DNA from: Lepidodermella squamata
Lineage: Eukaryota > Gastrotricha
Reading direction: 5' to 3'
Assembly (NCBI GenBank): GCA_047495785.1
Contig: JBLDXI010000032.1
Location: 1,302,001-1,366,000, forward strand
DNA length: 64,000 nt
The notes beneath the pieces are model-generated. The model was not told the origin of the DNA. It did not search any database and saw only the letters and a list, made by a program, of their open reading frames with translations. Below, piece after piece: positions 30,328 to 43,565 of this stretch; position 1 is the first letter of the stretch; every line of letters begins with the position of its first letter. The position numbers were made by a program, and so were the translations under genes.

Positions 30328-31241
30328 AAAAAAACCAGACCCGGACCAAATCGAAACTAATAGCAATTTTTCTACCCTATCACATTGTTGTCTCGATGTT
30401 TTAGTTTTACAAAGCAAATATTTTTGTCGTGTTACGCCTTTTATTTGTCTAGCCTACGTATTGCCTCCTTCTTTATTATTATAACACAGATGTCGAACAA
30501 AAAAAATAAACTGGAAAAAATGACTCCATTTTATTTCATACGTTACTCTTTTTCATCTATAGAACAACACGACGCGGAAAAATTACATATTTTTCTTTAA
30601 ATGCACAAGTAACGAGGGAAAGAATTGCATCTCTCAAGTTGCGAAAAAGACCGAAGTGCGCAATTTTTTCATCATCGCAAAATGGAGCAGATTTTTAGGC
30701 GTGATTTTTTTTCTCGAAGCAGCCAACTTATACAATATTAATTACGCTACTATAATTTTTTATTACTGTAATCGATGCTTCACAACGGGGCAAAAGATGA
30801 AAATACAACCAGGCTCAGAAAAGTCACCAGACCATTATTAAGTTGAGTAAATAAGTACATAGCGATAACAATAAATTTTGTGGAGAGATAAATGGGAAGG
30901 CGTTTAATACTTTAATTCAGTTAGTTTCAATTATATCGACAACAAAATAAAGAGGTTTTTTTATTAATTCAAGGCGGACCAGACCGTTTTTAGTAAGACA
31001 AGACGAAGCACAGAAAGAACGACATCTACCGGTGAAACAGCACCTCGAAACATCGATAAAAATTTGTTCGAAAACAAAGCGCCTCACTCGAAAAAAATCT
31101 GAACAAATAACATCTGCGTATATAGAATGCCTTGAGCACTAAAATAATCGTTTATTTCTTCCATAATAACAATAGTAAATCCCGCAAGTTATCACTCCTC
31201 TCGTTTGGATTTCTTCATCGCCTCTCCATCTCACATCCAAC
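30328..31241. other. 3' flank between the Ras-like and ACSL genes
   Basis: AT-rich tail-to-tail spacer that probably carries both 3' UTRs and poly(A) sites (for example AATAAA near 30507 on the plus strand). No gene was supported. Confidence 0.4.
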
Positions 31242-33593
31242 CTACTTGCCATACATAGTAGCAATATCCTTGGCGTAATAATCCGAAATCGCTTTTCGCT
31301 TCAGCTTCATAGCAGCTGTGACCAGGGTGGGCACAGCATCAGGCAGCCAAATTTCAGGCACTAGCGTGATTTTGGTGGGAATTTCGTAACGCTCCAAATG
31401 CGCCTTGTTCGCCGTATCCGTCACCATCTGCAGCGCTTTCGCCGTCAACTGCGGGTTCTTGCATAGCGCTTTCCATGCATCTAACGAGTCTTCACGGCTA
31501 GCCGGGGTTAGACCCAACTCTTTCGCCAGCGCGTTCAACTGTTTCGGGTTAGGCACGACAAATGCGACCGTGTTCGAGTGGAACGGGTCGGCATACACGC
31601 AGATTTGATCGACGATCGGGCATTCGATGAGGCCGCATTCGACTTTCGACAGAGAAACGTACTCGCCAGCTTGCAGCTTCACCAAATCCTTCTTACGATC
31701 TGAAAATACACAAATTGGTCAACAAAAATCGATTCTTCATAGAGGGTATTAGATTAGCATAAATTACGATCTCATTTAGATAATAGGATTGTCTGCTTTA
31801 AATTACCAATGATTTTAAGAACGCCATCTTCCTGCATTTCACCGATATCGCCAGTGCAAAACGCTCGGTGACCGTCAATGTGGATGAAATCAGCATTCTG
31901 AGCCTCGTTCATCTTGTAATACCCAACTGAGACGTTATCGCCAACAATGATGACCTCGCCACGCGGGTTCGGCTTGTCCGTGGTTCGATAGCCGCCCTCG
32001 TCCCAGTCGCGGAGGCGAATTTCGCAACACGTCAAAACTGAACCAGCCCGACCGATGGAGGTATCGTCGAAATCGGCAACAGTACCAGCACCGCAAGTTT
32101 CAGTCAGACCATATCCTTGAATAACCGGGCTGTAAAAATCGAAAATAGTATACAATTGAAGTTAAATTAAAGTCTTATTACCAGCAAAAGCAGACATTGG
32201 CAAATCGCTGAGTTTCCTCGTTCAAAGGTGCACCTCCACACAGCAAGGCACGAACATTGCCACCGAGAATTCCACGCACGTCCTTGAAGATGAATTTTGT
32301 GAAAACCGGGGTGTCGAAGCCCATCTCGAGTTTACGAAGCTTGTATTCATAGGCGAAATGGAAGATCATGCGAGTGAGCGGTGAGGCTGAGTTGACTTTC
32401 TCCCAGACGGTTTTCGACAGGCGGTCCATGATAGTCGGTACACACGTCATAATTGTCGGTCTCAGCACCGAGGCATCACCCTTGGCGCCTCGTTTGATTT
32501 TCGACGACTGGTCGGTCAAGGTCAATGGAGTGCCATATCCAATTCTAGCACCATGGATGAAACAGCCGAATTCGCAGCACATTTCAAGAATGTGGGCAAG
32601 CGGTAGATAAGCAATGTAAGTGTCGGTCGGCGCTAGATTTTTAATAGCTTTGCATTCTCCGGTGAGACCAGCCATGAGGTTCCGGTGGGAAAGCATAACA
32701 CCCTTCGGAGTTCCAGTTGATCCACTGGTGTACATAATAACTGCAACAGTTTCTGGCTTGGGTGGGACAGGTTCAAACGCCTCTTTGATTTGACCAATCT
32801 CTTGGACGTGACTGAGCGACATGAGCTTCACTTCTGGCGGGAAACCTTTGAGGTCAGCATGCATGCCCTTCTGCTCCATGTAGATCAAATATTTGACATT
32901 TGGCAAGCTTGGCAACAGTTTCTAAAGGAAGACATGGTTATGACAGAATATGATACCATTTATAATTCAAACCTTGAACTTTGGTAAGAGAGCATCGCTT
33001 GTAACAACGTATTTAGTTTCGGCCTCATTTATGCCATGAATAACGGCTTCATCGCCCAAAGTTGCGTACAGAGTGACGATAGGAAAGTTGAACTTGAAGC
33101 AGGCAAGAGCTGTCATAAACCACTCGTGACGAGTCTCTGAGAAAATGACGACGTTAGTGTTGTGGGAAATGCCCAAACTAACAAGGCCCTTGGCAAGATC
33201 AGTGACTTCGCGGATAGTTTCACCGTACGTCTTCCACTTGTAATCTGAGAGGATAAACTTCTTGAAAACTTTGCCGTTTGGTTGTTTCTCGTCCTCTTCA
33301 GCGATAATATCGCGCCAGCCGATAGCTTGCTGATCATAGAATCGCGAAACAGCCTTATCAATGATCTGAGGCAAAGTTGAGCATGAAGGATCCAGTGTTG
33401 TGTCAAGCTCATTAGGCGTGGCAGGACTCCGATAGACACCATTCGCAACCTCAACAGACTTGTCGCGAGTTTTAGCCTTGAAATGGCGCCACGGCTTGAA
33501 GATCAAGCAGTAAGGAATGAAAGTCAGCACTTCATATATGTGCACGACCACCTTCACCACGTAAAAAATCAGCCGAGCGACTGTTTCGTTCAT
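31242..33593 (-). CDS. Long-chain fatty acid-CoA ligase, ACSL3/4-like
   Basis: Four exons (33593-32973, 32921-32182, 32129-31807, 31699-31242; phases 0, 2, 1) give 713 aa, the usual ACSL size. It activates long-chain fatty acids to acyl-CoA with ATP, on ER or peroxisomal/mitochondrial membranes. An N-terminal hydrophobic anchor (LIFYVVKVVVHIYEV) is followed by the AMP-binding P-loop YTSGSTGTPKGVMLSH, the YGLTETCG motif and the FACS signature (TGDIGEMQEDGVLKIIGDRK, then DLVKLQAGEYVSLSKVE). The N-terminal anchor and the early TYGETIREV region fit the ACSL3/4 group rather than ACSL1/5/6. It is head-to-head with the EFCAB5-like gene, the two starts being 480 bases apart. Confidence 0.92.
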
Positions 33594-34073
33594 GTAAGCG
33601 CGCCCACAATATTACACTATATAAATATATTGAAATAAGATTGAGAGAAAATGATAAGGATTTAAGGTTCGCACACTACTCAATAGCAATATTGGACACT
33701 CATTCGATGATTCATTATGACTAATCAAACCACTTCAGCGAAAGCTTGCTGAGATCTAAGCCACACGTCACTCAGATAGTAGCTCCACATCACCGCAAAC
33801 CAAGACTTGCGTTTGACACGTAGCCCAAAACTGCGAAAACGCGGGTTTAAATAAAATAATAAATGTCAAAAACAAATGTATTTGTTTATATGTTGATTTA
33901 TGACATAAATAGCGTTTTTAATTTAATTTTTAATTTTTCTGGTTTGATAATATTACGTTGCTATCGGCAACGCCTCCTTGCCCATGTCGATTCCGACGGA
34001 TAGGCATCTACCGACTGGACCTGGGCTATGAGTCGTGTTTGATTGATCTATCCTTTTATACCTAAAGCTGAAG
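33594..34073. promoter_or_regulatory. Divergent intergenic region ACSL / EFCAB5-like
   Basis: A 480-base gap separates two oppositely oriented start codons, so it should hold both promoters, possibly a bidirectional one. No TATA box or other assignable motif was found. Confidence 0.4.
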
Positions 34074-37000
34074 ATGGTATCAGTTGCGAGAGAGATCGAT
34101 ACAGTTCATCAAGAAGAGCGGATTTTGGCGAAATTGAAAACTCTCTACGATGAAGAACTTCTCAAAGATCTTAACAGCCGTAAAAGTAGCCGCAAGCTGA
34201 ATGCGTATGTTCCGAGTTTATATATTTTTTGCCTTATGTTATGCTGTTAAATATAGGGAGAAACAGCTGAAAGATGCGAAGGATGTTATTCATCGTGTTA
34301 TTGTCGACGAGCTGTCCTCAGAGTGGTTAAAACTTGTTGATACGGGAACGCCGCAGCAGTTCAAAGCTCGACATATTCTCATCGATCAGGTATTACCGGC
34401 CGTAATGATTGGCTTGCAAAAGCTTCTGACCGAAGTTGATCGAAGAGGGCTGGTGAATAATTATGACGAGGCTAACTTCAATCCTATAAATTATCTTGCC
34501 CAATTCTTGATGCGAAATAATCCTAAGCACGAAATTTTTCCCGAGGAGAATCCTTACATCAGCGGTATGCGGCTTGTGGCAGCTAAACTATCGGCAAAGG
34601 TACCAACTGCTGAGCAAATGCGCCTTGCTGAATTGCGAACAGCTATCGAGCGCAGGAAAATTGAAGTCTCGATGGCAAAGTTACAGCGAGCCAGCGAGTT
34701 TGATCAACGCGTTGGTGTTTTGACGAGTCAGTTCCCAGACTGGGGCGTCAGCACATTCGATGGTGTTATTCAAAGTGCCCTTGTTGAAGGAGCTTTGCGA
34801 GCTTTTATCGAGCGATATGAAGAATCCCTATCTGAAATGTACCCTACCAGAGCAGCTGGAATTTTTGCAGCATTATCTGAGAAAATCAGGAGTCCTGGAT
34901 TGAATGTCCACGATTATTCAAACGTAAGCCATATTTTTTACGTTTATTCACCTTTGTTTTATATATTGATGTTTTCAGTCATTGGCAAAGAAGTGCACGC
35001 AAATGACAGCTGAAATATTCAATCTATTTGTTGGCCATTTGCTTAACTGTGCCACGATGTATCGTAGAGCAATCGATAGTCGTCGCAGCATTGATCTACT
35101 CACTGAAATTTTTGCTAAATTAGATGCTCACAAAGAGGGCAGAATCAGTCGGCATAAAGTGATTGAGCTCATTAAAAAGTTATATACCACCACCCCTGTT
35201 GAAAAGCAAGATATTCTCACTGCTCCAACTGAATGGCCGCTTGTACCACCGGAGGAGGACACAACAATCGAGGAAATAATCCCGCTCGATGTCGAACTAT
35301 CTTGCTCCGATGCTTTTGAAGCTACTCCTCCGCCTGAGGAGGAAGAAGCTCCCGAGGGCGAAGGAGAGGAGACTGTAGTTGATGAAGGTGCTGCAGCTCC
35401 GGAGGCAACTGAAGAAACTCCGGCTGGCGATGCCGAAACCCCACCAATCGACCCCGACGTGCCGACCGAAGACGAGATTCGAAACGTCAGCGCCCCAGTT
35501 GAAAGCGCTCCGCCGCCAACTGAACCTGTTGTTGACTACGTCATGATCCACGAAGAAACCAAACTGGTCACCGGAGTACTGACTATTGAACCTCAGTCTG
35601 GCGAGGTCGCAAAATCAGAGGCTCTGGATGTAGGAACTGTTTCAGCCCCTGTGAAACGGCCGGAAACTTTACCCGTAATTGAGCCTTCTTCCTTCTCCGC
35701 CGCTGTCCCTAGGCCTCCTGCGCAAATTGGGACGGTCTTGGAAGGCAAGTGTAGAATCTGTAGTACCCTCCTGATTTATACCCTTTAATCACTAACCTCA
35801 CCTTTCTTTTTCGCTTAATAGCATGCCACACCTATTTGTTGCTTCATTTGATCTAGGTGAATTTTATCTAAAACCGATGGTTTATTTTTAGATGAAGAAC
35901 CAAATGAAGAGGAAGATACCTTGCCCGAGCTGCCGAACCATGCCAGTAAGAGTTTGAGGACTAAAAATGGCGATTCATATTTACCATGCTTTGTTTTAAG
36001 CTGTCAAACGTGTTCTGGGCATTGCACCAAAAGAATTAGAGGCGTTCGACGGGTCAACCCTAACTCAGCACCAGTTCTTGAAAACAGCTCAAAATTTCGT
36101 TATGCCTGCAGTTCTAGCCGCTGAGGAAGCCGAAGATGCGAAGAGAGAACCGAAACCTGAGACTTCGTTAGATCAACCTGTGGAAGAGCAGCCTGCAGTT
36201 GAGGAGGATGACGCATCCACGCCGATGGACTATCAACTCGAATCTGACATGGTCCTACGCCAACTAGGTCGCAGTTTAACAGCCGGCTTTGTGGAGACCG
36301 AATCAGAAGTTGCAGCTAGGCTGAAAGCTACAAAGCAAGCCGCGACATTGAAATCGAAACACGATCGCCTCGACAAATTGTTCGATCGATGGGATAACGG
36401 AGGCCAGGGATTCATCGACCTGGACGAGGTTGAAAATCTACTCGCTCGTTATAAACACGGCCAGGAGAGCTCAGCAATTAGAAATGGTATGCTTTTTCCC
36501 AACAATTTATGAATCTACCCTAAAATTGAACGCAGTCATTGAGGAACATATGGAAAAAATCGAGTGTAGGTTTGATGAGTGAATAGAAATTCAGTTCAGC
36601 TTCGCTTAAATCCATTTTATTTCCGCCATGGTTATTTTTGCCAAAATTAATTGGATTTTATGCGATTTCACAGCTGTTGGGAACTTCATGGCGTCAGATC
36701 CTATTCACAACGACCGTCGTTTGACTCGGGTCGAATTCCGCCAATTGATTATCGGAATCACTGATGCGTTACCCGGCCCGGATGAATCATTCGAGTACCT
36801 GGTCACTTTCATGAACAACTCGATCAAACTGTCCCTAGTTGAGCAGTTGCGAGGCAGCTGCCGTCGCAGGTGGCTAGCCGAAATTCAAAACGCAATCCTA
36901 ACCGCCGGACTTTCGCTTGAAAACGTGTTTCGAGCCGCTTTTCAGGCTATCTACAAGGACGCTGAGCTTCACGGCGAGCGGAAGCAGATCAATGTTTACG

Positions 37001-39334
37001 TAGCCTTAGGCGAGCGAGTGCCGGAAAGTGAGCGGTATCTTCATGGCGATGGTATGTGTCTAAGGTATGTAGCCGCCACGCCGAAAGATGCCCCTCTTCT
37101 ACTGAATAAACGGCTATACCGAGACATGCCCGGGGTTTCGCTGAGCGTCCTAGAAAGCGGCCGGCCGATTCACGTGCCGAGAATAGCCGCGCATGGTAAT
37201 GTCCACTTCTGGGACTCAACTCGGCCTAAATCAGACCGAGACGGCAGCTTCCTAGTTCTACCCCTAAAAGAAACATCTCGCAAGCAGTGTTTCGGAATTT
37301 TAGGCGTTGATACGATCGGCGACCCGCAGAACCAGGGCGGCATAGCCGGGGCTTCATTTTCAAGCCATGAAATCAAATTCTACCAGGGCGTTGCAGCTTC
37401 GTTAGCCGACGCATTCCGAGTAGTTCAGCATTCAGTCGATGTAACTGAGCAGTTGAGCAGATGCGTCCCACTAATTCTAGGCCAAGTGCCTTGCATCCTT
37501 CAATGCACGTTGTACCTAACTGAGTTAGACCCGAGGACGTGCTGGACGAAATCTGGCGATTCGGGCGAGGTAGTTCTGCGGAAAGTTGTCGAGGCGGATA
37601 GGATGAGGCAAAAAACCGAACAGGTCGGCAACCAACCCGCCCGGCTGATTCGGGAGCAAAATTTATTCCGCGAGTACGTTTTCGACGCAGCTGCGACTGG
37701 CACGACTGTTATCAAGCGATCCTACGGCGAGCGGAGAATCGCTGTCCCATTACGCCGCCCGTCTGACGGCCGAACCATCGCAGTTTTCGATCTGGGAGTT
37801 CGCGACCCGGGCAGGGACCGGGCTATCATTCGAGACGATGGCCAGGTTGACAAAAGGCCGCTGCCGCTGATACCAGTTGAAGATCGATTTAAAATGGTTC
37901 GAATTCTGCGCGTCCTCCAGGCTGCGATTGGCGAGTTGTCGATGGAGTTTTTGACCCAGGCCGATGGGCAAACTATTGCGAATCCGAAAATTTTGCACCC
38001 GCCTGGCAATGAGAGTTACACGTTGCTTGCCGAGAGCCCGCAAATTCTAGCGCATGCGGGTGCGAAGCTTAAGAAGGCGCTGCTGCTTGACCGGCTGTTG
38101 TTGGCGTTTCATCGCTCTCGCATTCGTAGATATTCTGAGGCGGATATTTTTGCGGATCTGCGGTCGCTGGGTCGGCCTAATAGCGATGTGATTCAACAGT
38201 TCACGGCTCAGCTTGTTGGCCTGGTTTACCCGAAAAGCCATGCGAGTCAAGAATTGAGTGGAGATTGGATTGCTTGTAAAGTGGTAAGAGTTTTCAACAT
38301 TCTTTATTAGAATGCATGAAATTTTCAAAAAAATTTGAATTACCTAGTTTTGAATGCTACAGTATGTCCTATAAATAACCCAACCTAAGGACGGGAACAT
38401 TTCCTATCTCATGACCAGAAGACCAGCAAATACAGCGTGTCGCATAAGTTGCGCAAGCATTTTTCAATTTTGCAAATTTTTGAATGAAATTTAACTAATT
38501 TTTTAAATTAAATATTCCGGAAAAAATCGTTCATTTTTATCCGCGTTTTCAAAGAAATCTAAAATTTACCGGAGAAAACCCGGCAAACATCGATGGTAAC
38601 TGGTTTGGTACTTTTCGGTATTTTTCCCGATTTTCCCGTATTCTTCGGATTTTTCTCATTGAATTTTGAATTTTTCTATGAAATTTCTGGCCATGATTTC
38701 GCCTCCTTTCCTTTCCTTTTCAACGGTGAATCGTATTTTAGCCAATACCGATAATTACCGAACCAGTTCTCAGCTTTTTTCCGGTTATTTTATAATTTCT
38801 TGTTCTCGATGAAATCGCGAATGAAGGATGGGAGATGCCCCCGGTATGATTTTATTTTTTTTCAGAAAAAGTTTCCAAATCAGAATAGGGTTACGCAACA
38901 ACTCATGGTACAAGCTATTAGCTTTGGACAAATTAACTACAAATTTAGTACGATCCATAATGCTAACTTTTCTAAGACATGAGAACTTCGAGTGTAAATT
39001 TTGATGGCTGAAAGCTGAAAGATGAATTTTCTCATTTTTTTCACTTGTTTAGTATTTGACGGCTGAAATGCAAGAGAGGATGTTGGCAATTGACCCTAGC
39101 CATCCGAGAATCGCCCAATTCATCACGAAGCACTTGATCCCAGCGATGCCGAGTGAAGATCGATTAGCCTCGCTGTTGATCACATCTCGCCTGCAGCTGC
39201 TTAACGACTATTTAACAACCTGTTTCCGAATCGCTACCGTATGCGCGGCTGCTGGTTTGAATAATGGTGATTTCGCGAGTCCGCCTGTATCTCTCGACAC
39301 CCCACTAGAAAACGCTAACCAAAATAAAGAATAA
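34074..39334 (+). CDS. EFCAB5-like EF-hand and GAF-domain protein
   Basis: Seven exons (34074-34204, 34257-34923, 34979-35744, 35892-35945, 36001-36486, 36674-38283, 39053-39334) join in frame to 1331 aa. Features: an N-terminal helical region, an EF-hand-like motif (FAKLDAHKEGRISRHKVIEL), a long acidic Glu/Pro-rich stretch, a second EF-hand (LFDRWDNGGQGFIDLDEVEN), and in the large exon a GAF-like domain (MCLRYVAATPKDAPLL through GILGVDTIG). Size, order and the WL.E...A...SL...F..AF..IYKDAE motif match what I recall of EFCAB5, a poorly characterised protein expressed in testis and ciliated tissue. Intron 3 is GC-AG (GAAG|GCAAGT). Intron 6 hosts a dispersed repeat. Confidence 0.72.
38340..38810. 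repeat. Dispersed repeat, copy in an EFCAB5-like intron
   Basis: Partner of 14540-14880. It contains ACCGGAGAAAACCC and ATTACCGAACCAGTT blocks in both orientations, so the element is partly palindromic. It fills much of the 769-base intron. Confidence 0.5.
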
Positions 39335-39646
39335 AAAAACTAATTTTTTCATACAATAATATCGCGAGTTACTCTGAAAAAAATTGCTGTGATAAAATAA
39401 TTGTGAAAGGTTATTTTTTCGAAAATTAATCAATAAAAAAACGTAAATCCTGTCGACTTTTTAATGATGCAAACGTTCAACAACTGTGTAATAATTGTTA
39501 ACATTATTTACTGTATATAATTATTTCAGATAAAACGTTTGAAAATTGCGATTATTATTTTTAAAAGAATAGACAAGCGATTTTTTTCGAGATGAAAAAA
39601 TTGACTGGTTTTTTAGACGTAGTGGTTAAATCAGGTCTTCATTCAT

Positions 39647-40023
39647 TCATTCATTCGCCGCTTGCTCGTCCTTTTTATCGGCCCCGAAGGCGAAACTTTC
39701 GGCTCCGCCCCTTCCGCAGCCTTTTGGACCAAATAGATATGCGTAACATGGCATGCTGCAGTACGGCTTCCCGTCATGCTGAAATTAATGAAAAAATAAT
39801 ATTGAGAAATTTAAATATTCAAATTTTTTACCTCGGAAAATTTCCCGGGCTGTAGAGTTTTGTTGCATTTTTCGCATTTGAAGCACGTAGAATGCCAGTC
39901 CTTACCCATTACATGCTTTCGCTCGGCTAAAAAATGAAAAAATTACTTGAAAAAATCGAGAATTTATTAGATTTTCTCACCGAAATAAACGATTTTGTTG
40001 CACTTCGGACAAGTGGAAGACAT
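39647..40023 (-). CDS. CRIP1: Cysteine-rich LIM protein, CRIP1-like
   Basis: Three exons (40023-39981, 39926-39832, 39778-39647; phases 1 and 0) give 89 aa. The sequence reads [53 protein letters not shown] and [18 protein letters not shown], a single LIM domain with all zinc ligands and the CRIP-specific GPKG-GRGGAES end. CRIP1 family proteins are about 77 aa; this one has about a 10-residue acidic/basic extension ending AANE. The LIM domain binds protein partners, and CRIPs are linked to differentiation. The stop codon lies at the end of an ATTC repeat. Confidence 0.95.
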
Positions 40024-41165
40024 TTTTAATTAAGACAGACTTTTTAATTATATCTGATTTGCAAAGGAAAAAAGGAAACAAATATAGCGATCAACTCTAC
40101 GTAATGCTGTAAAATTATAGAATAACCCCCTTGAGAAAAACGAGTTCCACCTGCACGAAATAAAATCGACGAATTTTAAGCTCGAGATCGATATTAAAGA
40201 TGCTGCAAATTATTTAGGACAACGATGGTTTCCTCAATAATAATACAATATAGATAAAAGCCCTGAAAAAAGACGGATAGACTGGGCTGGCCGGCCGGAA
40301 AAAACGAATATTAGAATGACATGTGGTTTGGCTCTTGAGTTGAGCCTAAAAATGCGAAAAATAAATAATGTAAAAATCCATTATATTTATTGCATATATG
40401 TATAGGGTGACTTGAGCTTTCTGCAACAACAACTGTGCAGGGCCGGGTGATATTATATATTTAATACTACTAGTACTACAGAACAACATCAACAAGTACA
40501 TGTCTAGGCGATTTTTTGTTTCTAGTTTTATCGCGCCAGCAGAAAAACGCCATGCTCCAGTGGCAAGCTTGTGCGTATGTGTACTTTTATATGATGATTA
40601 TCATTATTTGTGGTGACTGAAAAAATGTAATAATAATACTATAAAAGGCAAATAAGGGCAATCTGTCTGGGTGTGGCGGCACGCTGCTTTTGCGTTGGTA
40701 CAAATGCTCTGAAATTGTATCATCATCATCATTTCAGAATTTTTCGTAAGGTAGGTACGTATCAAAGGCTTGTTTGCGCGGGTGGTCTTCTTATTCACTG
40801 CGAAAACAGCCTCTTGTTGATCGGTATATGAGTTGAGGGCGTAGGAATGATGATGATGATGAATTCTAAATGCGCAAAACTCACGAGCAAAGAATATAAT
40901 TACTATAGAGTCTTACATTTAGCCACATCATCATGTAATTATAAAATACCTAATTCATAAGTTGGTATAATTTTATTAGCTACGGTAGAACGATCTTTAC
41001 TCCAAAAATTGTAATTCGAAGGGTGATAATTGCTGAACAGAAAATCGTTGATTTTCTTGCTGAAACTGAAAGAAAAATAGGTAGAAGGCTAGAAATTCGC
41101 AAAATACGCGAAACGAGCATTCGGTTTCTAGGATTCCTTGAAGCCTTTTTGTCATGAGCAATCTG
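40024..41165. other. Gene-poor stretch, start of the transposon-rich region
   Basis: No exon was supported. It presumably includes the CRIP promoter at its left end. Short ATC/GAT trinucleotide runs lie near 40730 and 40850. Confidence 0.4.
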
Positions 41166-41376
41166 TCAGACCCAAGACCGACACGAGCTATTTTGGCTCA
41201 TTCTAACAATTCCGAACAATTCGATTTGACCCCTTTGCTCGCCTGTTTTTGAGCACTTCAGGATTTGTATGGAGTTGTTCGCCTGGAAAATGCTCAAAAA
41301 ACAGGCGAACAAAGGGGTCAAATCGAATTGTTCGGAATTGTTAGAATGAGCCAAAATAGCTCGTGCCGGTCTGGGA
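41166..41376. repeat. Near-perfect long hairpin
   Basis: Arms at 41166-41255 and 41291-41376 are inverted copies of each other, nearly identical over about 80 bases (one indel and a few mismatches by eye), with a 35-base loop. The arms contain TTCGATTTGACCCC and GGGGTCAAATCGAA. It has no coding content of its own. It could be a foldback/MITE-type element or a source of hairpin RNA. Confidence 0.9.
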
Positions 41377-41826
41377 CAAAGCGTAAAACGATGACTTTTC
41401 TGCATACCTGACTTCTTCTGACTTCTTGTCTACCGAATTGCCCACTAATTTCAAATAAGCCCAATCAATTGATCGAAAGACTATGCTGGAAATCCTGTTT
41501 TATTGGCGAGTTTTTGTAATTTGAAGCTTCTAAATCTACACAGAAATTTCGAGTGAGACCTTTTTGATCGGACAAAATGAATGACTAAAATCAACTGACA
41601 TCAATTAATGTCAGAGGCAAGTTTGCTTCAATACTGAGAATTAAGTTTAGCCGAGAATATGGCTTCTTCCAGCGCTTGGATATTACTCCAAGAGCCTCTA
41701 GTTTCCTAACCCTTTTATGAGCTGGAACCTTTTAGTGAAGGTGTGGTTCTACAGCGATAATTATAATACCGAGAGGAATCATTAAGAGATCAGTTTCCGC
41801 TAGCCCTATTAGGGATGGAATTGCGC
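41377..41826. other. No gene seen
   Basis: No coding or structural signal beyond ordinary AT-rich sequence. Confidence 0.35.
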
Positions 41827-41981
41827 TAAAACAGCAACTGCACAGAACAGCGAATGCGACAAAACAGCAAATATTTTATTTCGCGCCAAAACATCGAAAA
41901 TTAACCAAATAAAAGATGCGTCGCGTGTCTGCTGTTATGTCGCAAGTTGGAAAATTTGCTGTTTTGTCGCGCTTGCTGTTT
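41827..41981. repeat. Hairpin repeat, intergenic copy
   Basis: Second copy of the element at 29611-29733. Its ends contain exact inverted repeats GCGACAAAACAGCAAA and TTTGCTGTTTTGTCGC, flanked by further related ACAGCAA units. Confidence 0.75.
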
Positions 41982-43380
41982 AGGGTATTTGCTGATGTTA
42001 TGATTGTTTTCTGTTTCAGAGGATAGTAAGCTAAGGAGTGAGGCTATACGGCATAAATTCGAACCCATGAAAGCTTAGGAAAAGATTCACGCTGTCAATT
42101 CTAAGTAAATTTTTGGATTTCGGATGAAAATAGGTAGCCATGTAAAAACCTCAAATGTCGGATGAAAAGATAAGGATTTCCCGAAATTTCTCTGCAGGAC
42201 AAGAATTACAAGGATTATCGAGGTCAGAAGTCGATATAAGGCCCATCTCGTGAGAGTGGCAATAAGACATGGAAATCTTTCGTATTGGTAACGGTTGCTA
42301 AGATTTGGCGTCACTCTCAAGAAATTTGTTGACCCATTAATTTGTTCAGCCCCGCATGACGGTCGCAGTGACATGGAATGAACCACGGTGAAATAAGTAT
42401 CTGTTGATCAAACGCATCCCTGATCTTATCGATACAAGCTAAAAGAAAACTGAATCATCAACAATTTCATGAAGCTATACAAGAATTCAGATCTATAGTG
42501 AGCTATAACGCTTTGTCTCTGATAAATAAGGCGGAGAAAAGCCGGGAATTCCCCGCTACGGCTCATTGCCAAGAATGTAAATGATGATCGTGAGAGTCGG
42601 ATGAGAAAAATAATAATATATATTTACGGCGATTTTTGTGGGAAAATTAGACCAACCAATACGTATAAGTGTCGCCACTCTCGCAAACAACAAAAGTGGA
42701 CGCGGGCGGCGCCACGAGACAACGCCAGTCGATACTCTAGTATGTATGATAGGTAAACAAAACGCGCGTGAGGGCTGTAATAAAATGAGGCATTATCCTA
42801 TTACTATATTATTATTTGTGCAATTGCGAATATTCGCCGGCTCGTTGACACTGTTTCGTCGTCGTTTTTACAATATTCCAACCTGAAATATATAAGGAAC
42901 TACTACTACTACTACGATGCAGTCGTGTTGTTGTAACCACACCTCGGCGTCGAAAACTGGGCCATTTTTGAGAGCCTGGTGATTATTAACAAAAACTTGG
43001 CGTTTTGCCAAACAACACCCGTCATTTGCCATTATTAGCTCTGTTATTTGCGAAATAACAACACCTCATACCTTTGTGGCACTGGTCCGTGGTCAGCATC
43101 ACGTGATTAGACCTGTGCTGTAGCGCTTTAAGGGCTGGGAATAATAATTACGTGGAAATGAGTAGATAATAATTCTATAGGGCCGCATTTCAATTTTTAG
43201 ATCGACCACATTTTTAGGGTGCAAAATAAAAGACTATTACATATAATAAAACGTAGCTGTTGTAAAAAAAAACCAAAACACGTGATGGAAAAGGAAACTC
43301 GAAAATCTGATACTTTAACAAATATACGGATACATCTTTTGCGCGGTAATCTTGAATTCGCGAATCGACCTCAACGGTTC
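41982..43380. other. No gene supported
   Basis: Short open frames on both strands (for example 42087-42386 minus) show no domain and overlap stop-rich sequence. A CTA/TAC trinucleotide run lies near 42900. Confidence 0.35.
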
Positions 43381-43565
43381 TACGACATTTCAGCCAACTC
43401 AGCTCAGCCAAGCGACAACTCAGCCCGACATTTCAGCTAACGACAACTCAGCCAAAAATGTTTAAACGACATCTCAGCCAACGACAACTCAGCCAAAACT
43501 CAGCCAAAATAAATATTAATAGTTTAAATAAATGAAAACGACATTTCAGCCAAAACTCAGCCAAA
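43381..43565 (+). repeat. Tandem ACTCAGCCAA repeat block
   Basis: Units of the form ACGACAACTCAGCCAA and ACGACATTTCAGCCAA repeat about eight times with variation, broken by a short AT spacer. It may be a minisatellite or the terminal region of a mobile element. No coding content. Confidence 0.8.

Noticed and set aside
39592-39855. Plus-strand 87-codon frame over the CRIP exons
   Set aside because: It is antisense to the last two exons of the CRIP-like gene.
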